A DNA stretch of 44,680 nucleotides, taken from contig JAHFMV010000008.1 of NCBI GenBank assembly GCA_023267655.1, positions 1-44,680 on the forward strand. The letters are read 5' to 3'. Positions 16,569-23,650 of the stretch are shown here, piece after piece; the stretch's first letter is position 1, and every line of letters begins with the position of its first letter. The position numbers and the translations under genes are program-made. Source of the DNA: Candidatus Kaiserbacteria bacterium (GTDB lineage: Bacteria > Patescibacteriota > Minisyncoccia > Phycocordibacterales > UBA2100). Under the pieces are notes generated by a model that saw nothing but the letters and a program-made list of their open reading frames with translations, had not been told where the DNA came from and did no database searches.

Positions 16569-16597
16569 TTGCTGTTATCAGCTATGTGTTGTATAGT
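16569..16597 (+). promoter_or_regulatory. Promoter TTGCTG-17-TATAGT
   Basis: TTGCTG (16569-16574) and TATAGT (16592-16597) lie 17 bp apart, about 45 nt before the ATG at 16642, leaving room for a leader with a GGAGG site. Confidence 0.8.
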
Positions 16598-16641
16598 AGA
16601 TGTGGACTACTCGCCTGTAAACAGAATGAACGGAGGACACG

Positions 16642-16890
16642 ATGTTTAGAGCACAGTTAGAGTACACGGAATCTGATCTGAAAGAATGGCGTGTGAATGT
16701 TGCGTATGGGGTCTATCTCATGCTGACAGGTGCCAGCGTCGCGGCAATCTTGTACTTCGTCGGCGTCAAGACGTTTTGGTTTGGAGTCGCTCTGTTCGGC
16801 CTCGGCCTTGTTCTAGCTCTTTGGAGCGGACAAGCAACGCAAAGGATAAGGCGTAACCTCGGCAAGCCGATACTGCGTCGGGTTTCGTAA
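16642..16890 (+). CDS. Small two-helix membrane protein
   Basis: An 82-residue protein with hydrophobic segments at about 20-42 (VYLMLTGASVAAILYFVG) and 46-66 (FWFGVALFGLGLVLALWSG) and a basic tail. No family is recognised. It has GGAGG before the ATG, a good promoter and a terminator at 16895-16918, so it is a complete monocistronic unit. Confidence 0.7.
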   Translation: MFRAQLEYTESDLKEWRVNVAYGVYLMLTGASVAAILYFVGVKTFWFGVALFGLGLVLALWSGQATQRIRRNLGKPILRRVS

Positions 16891-16892
16891 GA

Positions 16893-16930
16893 CAAGGGCG
16901 CGCCGCAATGCGCGCCCTCTGCTTTTGTTT
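16893..16930 (+). terminator. Intrinsic terminator, possibly bidirectional
   Basis: AGGGCGCG (16895-16902) and CGCGCCCT (16911-16918) form an 8-bp stem followed by CTGCTTTTGTTT. It lies between the convergent ends of the 16642 gene and the DsbA-like gene. Confidence 0.7.
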
Positions 16931-17696
16931 ACTTTAACAGCGTATCAATCATCCCTTTAACCGTCTCCAGCGGTTGCGCACCGTCGAGCGGGATTTGGTT
17001 GCCGCCGGAGATAATGACTGACGTCGGTGTGCCTTGCGCGCCCGATGCGATGGCTTCGTTTGCGTCGGTCTCGACTCGTGCGGCATAGGTCGCATTTTTG
17101 AGGCAGCTTTCGAATTTTGTGACATCGAGCCCTAATTCCTTTGCAAAATCAGAAAGTTGACCCGCATCTGTTGCGGAGCGCGGCGCGTTTTGCGTGTATG
17201 CGGGCTTGCCGTCGGGACCAAGCGGGATTTGCGCAGGGGTATTGTAAATGCCGTCGTCGAGGGAATTGTTTGAATTTGTCGTGCGGTAAATTTTGTCCGT
17301 AAATTTCCAAAACATTCCGCTTCCGCCTTGTTCGGCGGCACACTCGAGCGCTTCGGCCTCCTTCGGCGCCTTCGGGTGAAGTTGCGCGATGGGGAAATGG
17401 CGGTAGACCCACGCGACATCGCCTGTGGCACCGTACTGCGCGATGATCGCGTGCATCGTCTCGTGAAAATTTTTGCAAAACGGGCATTCGGGATCGGAAT
17501 ATTCAACGATCACGACTTTTGCATTCGGATTGCCGAGGACGTGGTCGTCTTTTTGTACGCCGCGGATGTCTTGTGCGACGACTCCCGGCTGTGCGCCGGC
17601 GGATGGTTTTGAATTAACAAGATACAGCGCGACGGCGATCATACCGCCGGCGATAATGATGGCGACCGGCACGGCGAGTTTTTGGAGAGTTTCCAT
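16929..17696 (-). CDS. DsbA-like thiol oxidoreductase (membrane-anchored)
   Basis: A 255-residue protein with an N-terminal anchor (VPVAIIIAGGMIAVALYLV) and a DsbA/thioredoxin_4 domain from about residue 55. The active site is CPFC in SDPECPFCKNFH; the cis-Pro loop is GTPTSV. It probably introduces disulfides into exported proteins. The Met at 17694-17696 is chosen because the signal anchor begins there; the ORF extends seven codons upstream without support. Together with the second DsbA, the thioredoxin-like protein and DsbB further on, it makes an oxidative folding set. Confidence 0.9.
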   Translation of the reverse strand: METLQKLAVPVAIIIAGGMIAVALYLVNSKPSAGAQPGVVAQDIRGVQKDDHVLGNPNAKVVIVEYSDPECPFCKNFHETMHAIIAQYGATGDVAWVYRHFPIAQLHPKAPKEAEALECAAEQGGSGMFWKFTDKIYRTTNSNNSLDDGIYNTPAQIPLGPDGKPAYTQNAPRSATDAGQLSDFAKELGLDVTKFESCLKNATYAARVETDANEAIASGAQGTPTSVIISGGNQIPLDGAQPLETVKGMIDTLLK

Positions 17697-17700
17697 GCAC

Positions 17701-17735
17701 GTATAGCCACTAGCCACTTGGGTTTAGCCACTAGG
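17701..17735. repeat. TAGCCACTAG word tract
   Basis: The intergenic stretch is built from repeats of AGCCACTAG (TAGCCACTAGCCACTTG, then TTTAGCCACTAGGG). A related tract lies at 33652-33681 before the 990-aa surface protein. CTAG makes the word partly self-complementary. Confidence 0.55.
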
Positions 17736-17765
17736 GTGAGGGGAAGTATACCATCGGAGTCTCGC

Positions 17766-17805
17766 GAAAAAGAAAAGGGCAGGCTGCTTGGTAGCGCCTG
17801 CCCTC
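17766..17805 (-). terminator. Intrinsic terminator of the 55-aa gene
   Basis: GGGCAGGC (17777-17784) and GCCTGCCC (17796-17803) form the stem, followed on the minus strand by TTTTCTTTTTC. Confidence 0.9.
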
Positions 17806-17825
17806 GATATGTCCGTCGCGTGAGC

Positions 17826-17993
17826 CTACGCAGCCTTTGAGACTTGCTGCAGCTTCGAAATCGGAAACGCTTCTGCCAAAGCCTTCGCTTCTTGTGACGG
17901 ATGCGCGACGCTCCGGTCGAAGTCGACCTGCAACTTCTCATCCCAATCAGCCCTACGCTTCATCGCATTTCGACGTTGTGCCTGTGATTGCAT
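17826..17993 (-). CDS. 55-residue soluble orphan protein
   Basis: It starts MQSQAQRRNAMKRRADWDEK and ends SKLQQVSKAA; it is basic at the front and acidic/helical later. No family is recognised. AGGAG lies 8 nt before the ATG, a consensus TTGACA-17-CATAGT promoter lies at 18025-18053, and a strong terminator follows. The longer ORF back to 18053 would begin inside the promoter and is rejected. Confidence 0.75.
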   Translation of the reverse strand: MQSQAQRRNAMKRRADWDEKLQVDFDRSVAHPSQEAKALAEAFPISKLQQVSKAA

Positions 17994-18024
17994 GTGCTTG
18001 CTCCTGTAGCGCGTCGATACAGCA

Positions 18025-18053
18025 ACTATGCCCCTAATTTGATGAAGTGTCAA
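18025..18053 (-). promoter_or_regulatory. Consensus promoter TTGACA-17-CATAGT
   Basis: On the minus strand TTGACA (18048-18053) and CATAGT (18025-18030) are 17 bp apart. It reads out of the end of the exonuclease gene into the 55-aa gene. Confidence 0.85.
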
Positions 18054-18629
18054 TTAAAATCCGAGCGTCTTGGTGAGCATTGGCGCTGCAGACTGTACGA
18101 GCCATTTGGAGGTGTTGAGCTTTACTTCTTTTTTAATACCAAGCTCTTTGAATTTGAGCATGCCGTTTTGCAGCGCATAATCGAAAATGCCTTTCGTGAC
18201 CTCGACATCCTTGAGGCAATAGTCGCGCAGCTTTTTAATATTGCCTTCTTTCCACCATTGCATCGCCTGCAATCCGGAGCCACTTTTCTTTTTGCCGAGC
18301 GTGCCTTCTGCGACGGCATCAAGCCGCACGCGGCGGCCGAGCACGTCGGAAATTTCTTTCAAAATATCGATGGAGCGGATTTTGGTGAGGTCGCCGGGGT
18401 AGTATTTGTTCAAAATAGGGATGTCGAAATGGTCGGAATTGTAGCCAACAAGTGCGTCGGTGTGCTCAAAGATTTTCCAGAGGCGCGGCAAATCCTCTTT
18501 GAGGAACGAATCATATGAATCTGTCTCGGAATCGTGGATGCAGCAAATGGTCATTTCCACATTGTCATACGCGTGAGAGCCGCTGCCGAAATTACCGATC
18601 GTTTCGATGTCGAAGGTTACGATTCGCAT
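18054..18629 (-). CDS. DEDDy 3'-5' exonuclease (DnaQ/RNase-H-like)
   Basis: A 191-residue nuclease. Exo I is FDIET (Asp and Glu), Exo II is VGYNSDHFDIPIL, and Exo III is YCLKDVEVTK, giving the Y-x3-D spacing of the DEDDy subgroup. It resembles the YprB-type ribonuclease-H-like domain. It is probably a stand-alone exonuclease in DNA or RNA turnover. The start is the ATG at 18627-18629: TATAAT lies 9 nt upstream, so the leader would be only 2-3 nt, and the TTG two codons earlier would fall inside the transcription start. Confidence 0.82.
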   Translation of the reverse strand: MRIVTFDIETIGNFGSGSHAYDNVEMTICCIHDSETDSYDSFLKEDLPRLWKIFEHTDALVGYNSDHFDIPILNKYYPGDLTKIRSIDILKEISDVLGRRVRLDAVAEGTLGKKKSGSGLQAMQWWKEGNIKKLRDYCLKDVEVTKGIFDYALQNGMLKFKELGIKKEVKLNTSKWLVQSAAPMLTKTLGF

Positions 18630-18694
18630 GGACAAGCGATTATACCATTCACCCGTTCACATGTGCTCATTTCCGAGCATGGTATAGTGACGCA

Positions 18695-19003
18695 ATGAAG
18701 AAGCAGAAGAAGCTAGCGCGACGGAAGGACAATGTGTTGGAAATCGTCAATTTCATTAAGGATCGCATGGCTACGAAAGGTGACCTTGAAGAGCTGCGAA
18801 AGGAAATGCAAAAAGATATCCATGCGGCGACCGATCCTATCAAGAAATCTGTTGAGGCATTGAATGGCAAAATGTCCGGTACAAATGCGCGCCTCGATTT
18901 GGAAGCCATGCAGCGGGATAGATTGCAACTGCCTCGTCGAGTCAGCGACCTTGAAGTTAAGAAATTCGGCGCTTCGAAACATCCGAAAGAAGTTCCGCTT
19001 TGA
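18695..19003 (+). CDS. Small coiled-coil protein
   Basis: A 102-residue highly charged protein: KKQKKLARRKDNVLEIVNF, then MATKGDLEELRKEMQKDI and a coiled-coil tail. Similar ATKEDLEEL-type proteins are common, poorly characterised and often seen in phages and CPR genomes. TATAGT (18683-18688) ends 6 nt before the ATG, so leaderless expression is likely. The inverted repeat GGCCACC/GGGTGGCC (about 19008-19027) follows the stop but lacks a direct T-run. Confidence 0.65.
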   Translation: MKKQKKLARRKDNVLEIVNFIKDRMATKGDLEELRKEMQKDIHAATDPIKKSVEALNGKMSGTNARLDLEAMQRDRLQLPRRVSDLEVKKFGASKHPKEVPL

Positions 19004-19034
19004 AAGGAATGGCCACCGCGAGGGTGGCCGATGC

Positions 19035-19307
19035 TCATCGGACATTCTTTTTTACGACTTCGATAAGAGCCTGAAGCTTGTCGAGAAACGGCGCTACGCT
19101 CTGGTAGTTCGGGTCAACATCCCACATTACACCAGGAGTTTCTCGTTCAGCGAAAAGAACGCGCGTACAGTTCTTATCAAGGTGTAGCTTCGTTTTCAGG
19201 TTATTTTCGTCCGTCCACTCTATGTACCGCGTTTCGCGCCGTATGCGCTCCTCTTCGCGCGCTGCCATCTCTGGTGTCACCGGATATATTTCATTCTTTA
19301 CGACCAC
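19035..19307 (-). CDS. Small orphan protein downstream of hisS
   Basis: A predicted 90-residue protein, strongly charged (PEMAAREEERIRRETRYIEW), with no recognised family. The ORF continues upstream into hisS, so the start must be internal. GTG at 19305-19307 with GGAG about 7 nt before it is the best candidate. It begins 37 nt after the hisS stop and may be cotranscribed, although TACGAT upstream could act as its own -10 box. Confidence 0.5.
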   Translation of the reverse strand: MVVKNEIYPVTPEMAAREEERIRRETRYIEWTDENNLKTKLHLDKNCTRVLFAERETPGVMWDVDPNYQSVAPFLDKLQALIEVVKKNVR

Positions 19308-19344
19308 GACACACTCCGTTGTTGTGCAAGCTCTCCCAATCGTA

Positions 19345-20601
19345 TCACCCCATCGCAGAAAACAAATGATCTGCAATTTTGTCCGCTGATGTCGTGAGTT
19401 CGTGACCCGTTGCGAGGTTTTTGATGGTGTATTGGCCTGAATTTCGCTCTTGTTCGCCGACCGCAATGATATAAGCGATTTTCATTTTGTCGGCTTGACG
19501 AATCTGGTCGCCGATTTTTTTGCCGGAGAAATTCACCGCAACAGATACGTCGTCGAGGCGCAGATCATGCGCGAGCTTGGTTGCATGGCTCATGGCGCTC
19601 GCATCGACGACGCAGAGCATGAGTTCGGTCGTCGGGACGTAAGAAGGCATCAGATTGTGGGTCTCGAGGTAATCGCGCATCGTGACATCGCCCATGCCGA
19701 AGCCGACTGCGGGAATGGCTTCGCCGCCGAACATTTGCGTCAGATTGTCATAACGGCCGCCGCCAAAAAGCGAACGACGATTCTCGCCGGAGGTGTCGAA
19801 GACTTCAAAAACCATGCCGGTGTAATAGTCGAAGCCGCGGGCGATTTTTGTATCGACGATCATATTGCCGACACCGATTGCGTTCAATTGCGAGCGCAAC
19901 TGTTCGAGGTAAGCCGTTGATGTCGTGCTATCGAGCATGTCGACGAGGCGTTGTGCATTGTTTCCGATTACCTTCGCGAGCTTCCCGTCGAAATCTTCCA
20001 TTTTGTCGCGCTTGTCGAGTAGGCGCGTCACATCGGCGCGCGCATCTGCGTCAATGCCGATTGCATCGTACGCGGCGTCGAGGAGACGGCGATCGGACAC
20101 GCGGATTTCAAAATTGCGTTCGTCGGCGCCAAACGAACGCATGATCGCATGTGCGAGCGCGATGATTTCTGCATCAGCTTCGATTGACGAGACGCCGAGG
20201 AGGTCGGCATTAAGCTGCCAGAATTCACGCAAGCGGCCTTTTTGTGTGCGTTCGTACCGAAAGCAATTGGGAATCGAATACCAGCGGGCTGGAAACGGGA
20301 TGTCACGGCTTTTCCCCGCGATCATACGGGCGAGTGTTGGCGTCATCTCGGGGCGCAGCGTGACCGAGCGTTCGCCACGGTCGGAAAAGGTGTAGCTCTG
20401 ATCGTTGATGATTTCAGAAGATGTCTTGGAGAGATACAAATCGGTCGGTTCCATCACTGAAGCGTTGTATTCTTCGTAGCCAAACAGTTCGCACGTTCGT
20501 GACATGTGCTCGAAAATGTACGACTGAATGAATTGGTCGGCCGGATAGAAATCGCGGACGCCTTTGTAGGGATCTGTTGACAACTGGTGGTCTTTGTTCA
20601 T
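19345..20601 (-). CDS. hisS: Histidyl-tRNA synthetase
   Basis: A 418-residue class II synthetase that charges tRNA-His. Visible elements are GVRDFYPADQF and the EYNASVMEPTDLY of motif 1, RPEMTPTLARM, motif 2 (FRYERTQKGRLREFWQLNAD), the histidine-binding ARGFDYYTGMVFEV, GGGRYDNL and motif 3 (AVGFGMGDVTM). The C-terminal anticodon-binding domain is present (LRLDDVSVAVNF). The promoter is TTGATT-16-TATACT on the minus strand, and the ATG follows 6 nt after the -10 box, so it is probably leaderless. Confidence 0.96.
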   Translation of the reverse strand: MNKDHQLSTDPYKGVRDFYPADQFIQSYIFEHMSRTCELFGYEEYNASVMEPTDLYLSKTSSEIINDQSYTFSDRGERSVTLRPEMTPTLARMIAGKSRDIPFPARWYSIPNCFRYERTQKGRLREFWQLNADLLGVSSIEADAEIIALAHAIMRSFGADERNFEIRVSDRRLLDAAYDAIGIDADARADVTRLLDKRDKMEDFDGKLAKVIGNNAQRLVDMLDSTTSTAYLEQLRSQLNAIGVGNMIVDTKIARGFDYYTGMVFEVFDTSGENRRSLFGGGRYDNLTQMFGGEAIPAVGFGMGDVTMRDYLETHNLMPSYVPTTELMLCVVDASAMSHATKLAHDLRLDDVSVAVNFSGKKIGDQIRQADKMKIAYIIAVGEQERNSGQYTIKNLATGHELTTSADKIADHLFSAMG

Positions 20602-20607
20602 GAGCGA

Positions 20608-20635
20608 AGTATAGGGATAAATGTTGAATAATCAA
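20608..20635 (-). promoter_or_regulatory. hisS promoter (TTGATT-16-TATACT), leaderless
   Basis: On the minus strand TTGATT (20630-20635) and TATACT (20608-20613) are 16 bp apart; the hisS ATG begins 6 nt after the -10 box. Confidence 0.8.
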
Positions 20636-20644
20636 CCGCCGTAA

Positions 20645-20766
20645 TTTTCAAGTATCAATTTGCAATTTTCAATCACATCCCAATGAATCAATTTTCAAAC
20701 CGAATTCCTTTGATGCTTGGAACATTGAAAATTCATTGAAAATTGAGAATGGTAAATTGAAAATTC
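20645..20766. repeat. AATTTTCAAT quasi-palindromic tract
   Basis: This AT-rich spacer is composed of the word CAATTTTCAAT and its reverse complement ATTGAAAATTG. Left copies at about 20659 and 20690 can pair with right copies at about 20725-20760, giving a long imperfect hairpin between the PH-domain gene end and hisS. Confidence 0.65.
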
Positions 20767-20771
20767 TTCCG

Positions 20772-21299
20772 CTACGTCGAAATTGTTGATTTCTTCGCCT
20801 GCTGATCCATGATTACTCTTCGTACGCTCTCTGGCCCCGGTATTCCTTCCATCGTTGCGTCGCCATCCGTAGGGCTGGCAGTCTCGATATCGAGTTTTCC
20901 GTAATGGAAGAATGCTTGCATAAAATTTTCTTCTTTCACAATGATTTCTTGGATGCGGTCGTGCGAGAGTGTTGTCACTTTGCGGTTAAAGAGGGAAATT
21001 TGGTCGACAGAAATGATGCGTTTGTCCGTGACGATCCACAGGTCGAGGTAGTAATCGGTCCAGATGACCGCGAGCGCCATCCAGATCACGAGCAGCCAGA
21101 GTGTCGTTACAAATGACATGTACGCGAGATAGCCATTGAAGCTGACATACTGCGGTGCAAAAATCTGGAGGACTGCGAGAAGGAGGAATGGCAGGAACGC
21201 GAGGATGATAGTGCCGATTGTGTCGCGCAGGAGGATGATCCAGTGTTTGCGGAGCTTGAGGACTACTTTTTCGCCGGGGAGAAATCGGATGTCGTTCAT
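20772..21299 (-). CDS. Membrane protein with bacterial PH domain
   Basis: A 175-residue protein. Two hydrophobic helices lie at about 25-50 and 60-85; a bPH2-like domain follows (WIVTDKRIISVDQISLFNRK, then TTLSHDRIQEIIVKEENF, a YdbS/YdbT-like pattern). The role in the family is unknown, probably envelope-associated. Its ATG overlaps the stop of the upstream membrane-protein gene (ATGA), so the two are translationally coupled. Confidence 0.75.
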   Translation of the reverse strand: MNDIRFLPGEKVVLKLRKHWIILLRDTIGTIILAFLPFLLLAVLQIFAPQYVSFNGYLAYMSFVTTLWLLVIWMALAVIWTDYYLDLWIVTDKRIISVDQISLFNRKVTTLSHDRIQEIIVKEENFMQAFFHYGKLDIETASPTDGDATMEGIPGPESVRRVIMDQQAKKSTIST

Positions 21300-21520
21300 A
21301 TCGTAGCAAGTACGGCGATCGTGGCCGCGAGAAGGCTAATCAAGAGAAAAGATGTGATGCCGAAATAGACGATGGAGGCGGTTACGGACATTGCGCGGTT
21401 CATCGCGTAGCGGAACCAGTGATAGGCAAGCAGGCCGCCGAGGGCGAGGGAAAGTGCCGCAGCCCCGGCAAAAATGGCCATTACGAGAGTGGGCAGCGAG
21501 GCGGCTACGTCGGGATCCAT
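21296..21520 (-). CDS. Small two-helix membrane protein
   Basis: A 74-residue protein, MDPDVAASLPTLVMAIFAG..., with two long hydrophobic segments (about 12-35 and 48-72). It is unrecognised. CATACT ends 6 nt before the chosen ATG, while the longer ORF (to 21589) has no start signal. It is coupled to the PH-domain gene by a 4-nt overlap and ends in TGA, so the pair probably works together in the membrane. Confidence 0.7.
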   Translation of the reverse strand: MDPDVAASLPTLVMAIFAGAAALSLALGGLLAYHWFRYAMNRAMSVTASIVYFGITSFLLISLLAATIAVLATI

Positions 21521-21680
21521 CGGGTAAGTATGACCGAAAATTCGAGCTATATACTGACTTTTCCACCTTTTGCAAATGTTCCTTGTCACTGACGGTCGTC
21601 ACACGCAAGGAACATCATCAAAACGCACGGAGCAACATATTTGTTGTTGTGGGAATAGTATGGTATTTAGTATCCTTGTT

Positions 21681-22118
21681 ATGCGCACGATGATAGACCC
21701 TATAGATAACGACCGCTTTGCGGTCAAGAACTCGCGCCCGGGGACGGGCTTGGGGCTCTTTGCAACCACGGCCATCAAGAAAAGGGATTTTATCCTGGAA
21801 TACACGGGCGAACGTATTCCGACGAGGATCGCTGACGAACTTGCAACCAAATATCTTTTTGAAATCGATAGCGAATGGACTATCGATGGCGCTTCGCGCT
21901 CCAACACGGCGCGCTACGTCAACCACGATTGTCATCCGAATACCGAAGCAGAAATCGACGAAGACGATCGCATCATGATCAGCGCGATACGCGACATCGC
22001 CGCGGGCGAAGAATTAACTATCGACTACGGCGACGAGTATTTTAATGAATTCATCCGCCCCAGCGGGTGTAAGTGTGCTTCATGCGAGCGGGGACTGCCG
22101 TCACCGCATGTGAAATAG
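21681..22118 (+). CDS. SET-domain lysine methyltransferase-like protein
   Basis: A 145-residue protein consisting almost only of a SET domain: GTGLGLFATTAIKKRDFILE, ARYVNHDCHPNTEAE (NHxCxPN), GEELTIDYGDEYF, and a post-SET-like GCKCASC that could bind zinc. SET enzymes transfer a methyl group from SAM to lysine side chains; in bacteria some are effectors and some act on endogenous proteins. There is no signal peptide. TAGTAT (21668-21673) ends 7 nt before this ATG, with TTGTTG 18 bp further up, so this start is preferred over the upstream ORF start at 21570. Confidence 0.87.
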   Translation: MRTMIDPIDNDRFAVKNSRPGTGLGLFATTAIKKRDFILEYTGERIPTRIADELATKYLFEIDSEWTIDGASRSNTARYVNHDCHPNTEAEIDEDDRIMISAIRDIAAGEELTIDYGDEYFNEFIRPSGCKCASCERGLPSPHVK

Positions 22119-22209
22119 CCGCTTTATAAGCCGGAGTTCGTGAGTACATGTCAAGATTAACTTATGCTATTGTCACTCGAGACTTCCATTGAATCGTAAG
22201 GAGGAGAAG

Positions 22210-22467
22210 ATGGAATATCTGTTTACGTATCGTGCTGCGTTTACGCACGGCGGAGACGACTGTGAAGGAAATAGCCGAAATGGCGTGGAGATGTCGGACT
22301 GTGCAAAACGATTCGAAGCTCAATCAAATGAAGAAGCCGTCCAAACGGTGATCGGCGTGATGCAAAACGAATCGCGCACATATTTCGGGAAGAACTATCC
22401 TGTTGAAGCGATTGCGCTACATCAAGTTGTAGATATTTCATTTCTGCATCGCGGCAACGCAGCGTAA
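22210..22467 (+). CDS. Small orphan protein with strong Shine-Dalgarno
   Basis: An 85-residue soluble protein, MEYLFTYRAAFTHGGDDCEG..., unrecognised. GGAGG lies about 6 nt before the ATG at 22210; the longer ORF from 22189 would put the Shine-Dalgarno inside the coding region. A terminator hairpin follows. Confidence 0.65.
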   Translation: MEYLFTYRAAFTHGGDDCEGNSRNGVEMSDCAKRFEAQSNEEAVQTVIGVMQNESRTYFGKNYPVEAIALHQVVDISFLHRGNAA

Positions 22468-22478
22468 AACAGAACCAA

Positions 22479-22515
22479 CCGGCCAGTGTGTTCAACTCTG
22501 GCCGGATTTGTATTG
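22479..22515 (+). terminator. Intrinsic terminator-like hairpin
   Basis: CCGGCCAG (22479-22486) and CTGGCCGG (22498-22505) form an 8-bp stem, followed by ATTTGTATT. The T-run is interrupted, so efficiency may be moderate. Confidence 0.65.
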
Positions 22516-22640
22516 GAGTTTGAGGAAAAATCGATGAGATGCTAGGCGCGGAGAATGCGGTGCCCGAGCCGTATCGAGCATACGGTGAGGACGACGCAGA
22601 GGCTCCGCAACAACGCAGCTCGCGATTTTTACCAAACTCC
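22515..22640 (-). repeat. Hairpin repeat family gamma, copy 2
   Basis: This 126-nt element abuts the stop of the second DsbA gene. Outer arms GGAGTTTG..AAAAATCG (22515-22533) and CGATTTTT..AAACTCC (22623-22640) pair. The apex is CCGTAT-CGAGC-ATACGG (22569-22585). On the minus strand its core (GTTGCGGAGCCTCTGCGTCG and GCATTCTCCGCGCCTAG) matches copy 1, but the outer arms are unrelated in sequence. Both copies lie in the same orientation relative to the gene they follow. Confidence 0.8.
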
Positions 22641-23381
22641 CTATTTCAGCTGTGAATCAATGGCTTGCTTGAACGCGGCAAGTTCTTGCGCGCCGTCGAT
22701 GGACTGTTTGCCGATGATGAAGCCGGGGGTGCCTTGAATGCCGAATTTGCCGCCTTCTTGTGTGCTTGATTGGATATCTGCATCGTACGCGGCTTTGTTT
22801 GCCGCGACGTCGGCTTTAATTTTTGCCACGTCGAATCCGCCTAATTTTTTGATGAGCGTATCGATCGATGCGGCATCGCCAAAGCCCTTGTCGCCTTCGT
22901 CATCTTGTGCCTTGTACATCGCTTCGCGCCACGAATAGAATTTGTCCGGATACAATTTCCAGATCGCGTGTTCGTATTCGGCGGCCGTCGTTGAATCTTC
23001 GCCGAGGAAGACGAAATCTTTGAAGACGATTTTCAATTTGCCGGTATCAACATAGTCTTTGATCAAGGTCGGGATCGATGGCGCGATTGGAATCTGCGGA
23101 ATGCCGCCGACTTCGACAGCTTTACAGAATGGGCACTGATAATCGGACCAGTAGGCCATGACGAGTTTTGCATCTGCTTTGCCGATAAATGGTTCGCCGT
23201 CGGTTTTAACATCTTTCACATTTACGGCTTGCGGCTGGCCGTTTGCAGCGGGCGCTGTGCCTTTTGCGGCGAGGCCGAAATAAAGTCCACCGGCAATTAA
23301 AACTCCGGCAACGATAACGGCGACCGGCATGTACATTTTTGAATAATCTTTGGCGGCCGAGCCGCTCTCGTTTGTTGGCAT
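22641..23381 (-). CDS. DsbA-like thiol oxidoreductase (second copy)
   Basis: A 246-residue protein with a soluble N-terminal stretch MPTNESGSAAKDYSKMY, an anchor (PVAVIVAGVLIAGGLYFGL) and a DsbA-type domain with active site CPFC (SDYQCPFCKAVE) and cis-Pro loop GTPGFI. It is probably another oxidant or isomerase of exported proteins. The long ORF back to 23552 runs through a repeat element and is rejected: TACAAT (complement of 23388-23393) ends 6 nt before the ATG at 23379-23381, a leaderless start. Its stop touches hairpin element gamma copy 2. Confidence 0.9.
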   Translation of the reverse strand: MPTNESGSAAKDYSKMYMPVAVIVAGVLIAGGLYFGLAAKGTAPAANGQPQAVNVKDVKTDGEPFIGKADAKLVMAYWSDYQCPFCKAVEVGGIPQIPIAPSIPTLIKDYVDTGKLKIVFKDFVFLGEDSTTAAEYEHAIWKLYPDKFYSWREAMYKAQDDEGDKGFGDAASIDTLIKKLGGFDVAKIKADVAANKAAYDADIQSSTQEGGKFGIQGTPGFIIGKQSIDGAQELAAFKQAIDSQLK

Positions 23382-23470
23382 GGAGGTATTGTACAGTGTT
23401 TGGCAAAAATGCAAATACACGCTGATTGCGCGATAGCCTGAAGCTCGTAAGGCACAAAATACCAGAGCTT

Positions 23471-23610
23471 GCGCCGCTACGGGGCGTGCCTCCCACCCGA
23501 ACGCGAACTGATCGGATTTTATAACGTCACATCTACTACGGTATGACATCACGCTTTAGTATTTGCTGCGCGATGTTCTCTGGGAAGCACGCCCCCTATC
23601 GCCGTCTCGC
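23471..23610 (+). repeat. Hairpin repeat family alpha, copy A
   Basis: Left arm CTACGGGGCGTGCCTCCCA and right arm TGGGAAGCACGCCCCCTA are complementary with few mismatches. They enclose an about 85-nt core starting CCCGAACGCGAACTGATC and ending TTGCTGCGCGATGTTCTC, shared with copies at 31.9, 32.1, 36.7 and 41.8 kb. Confidence 0.85.
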
Positions 23611-23650
23611 TCATACGTGCCCCTACGAGCTTCTGACTATCGCTCCTACC

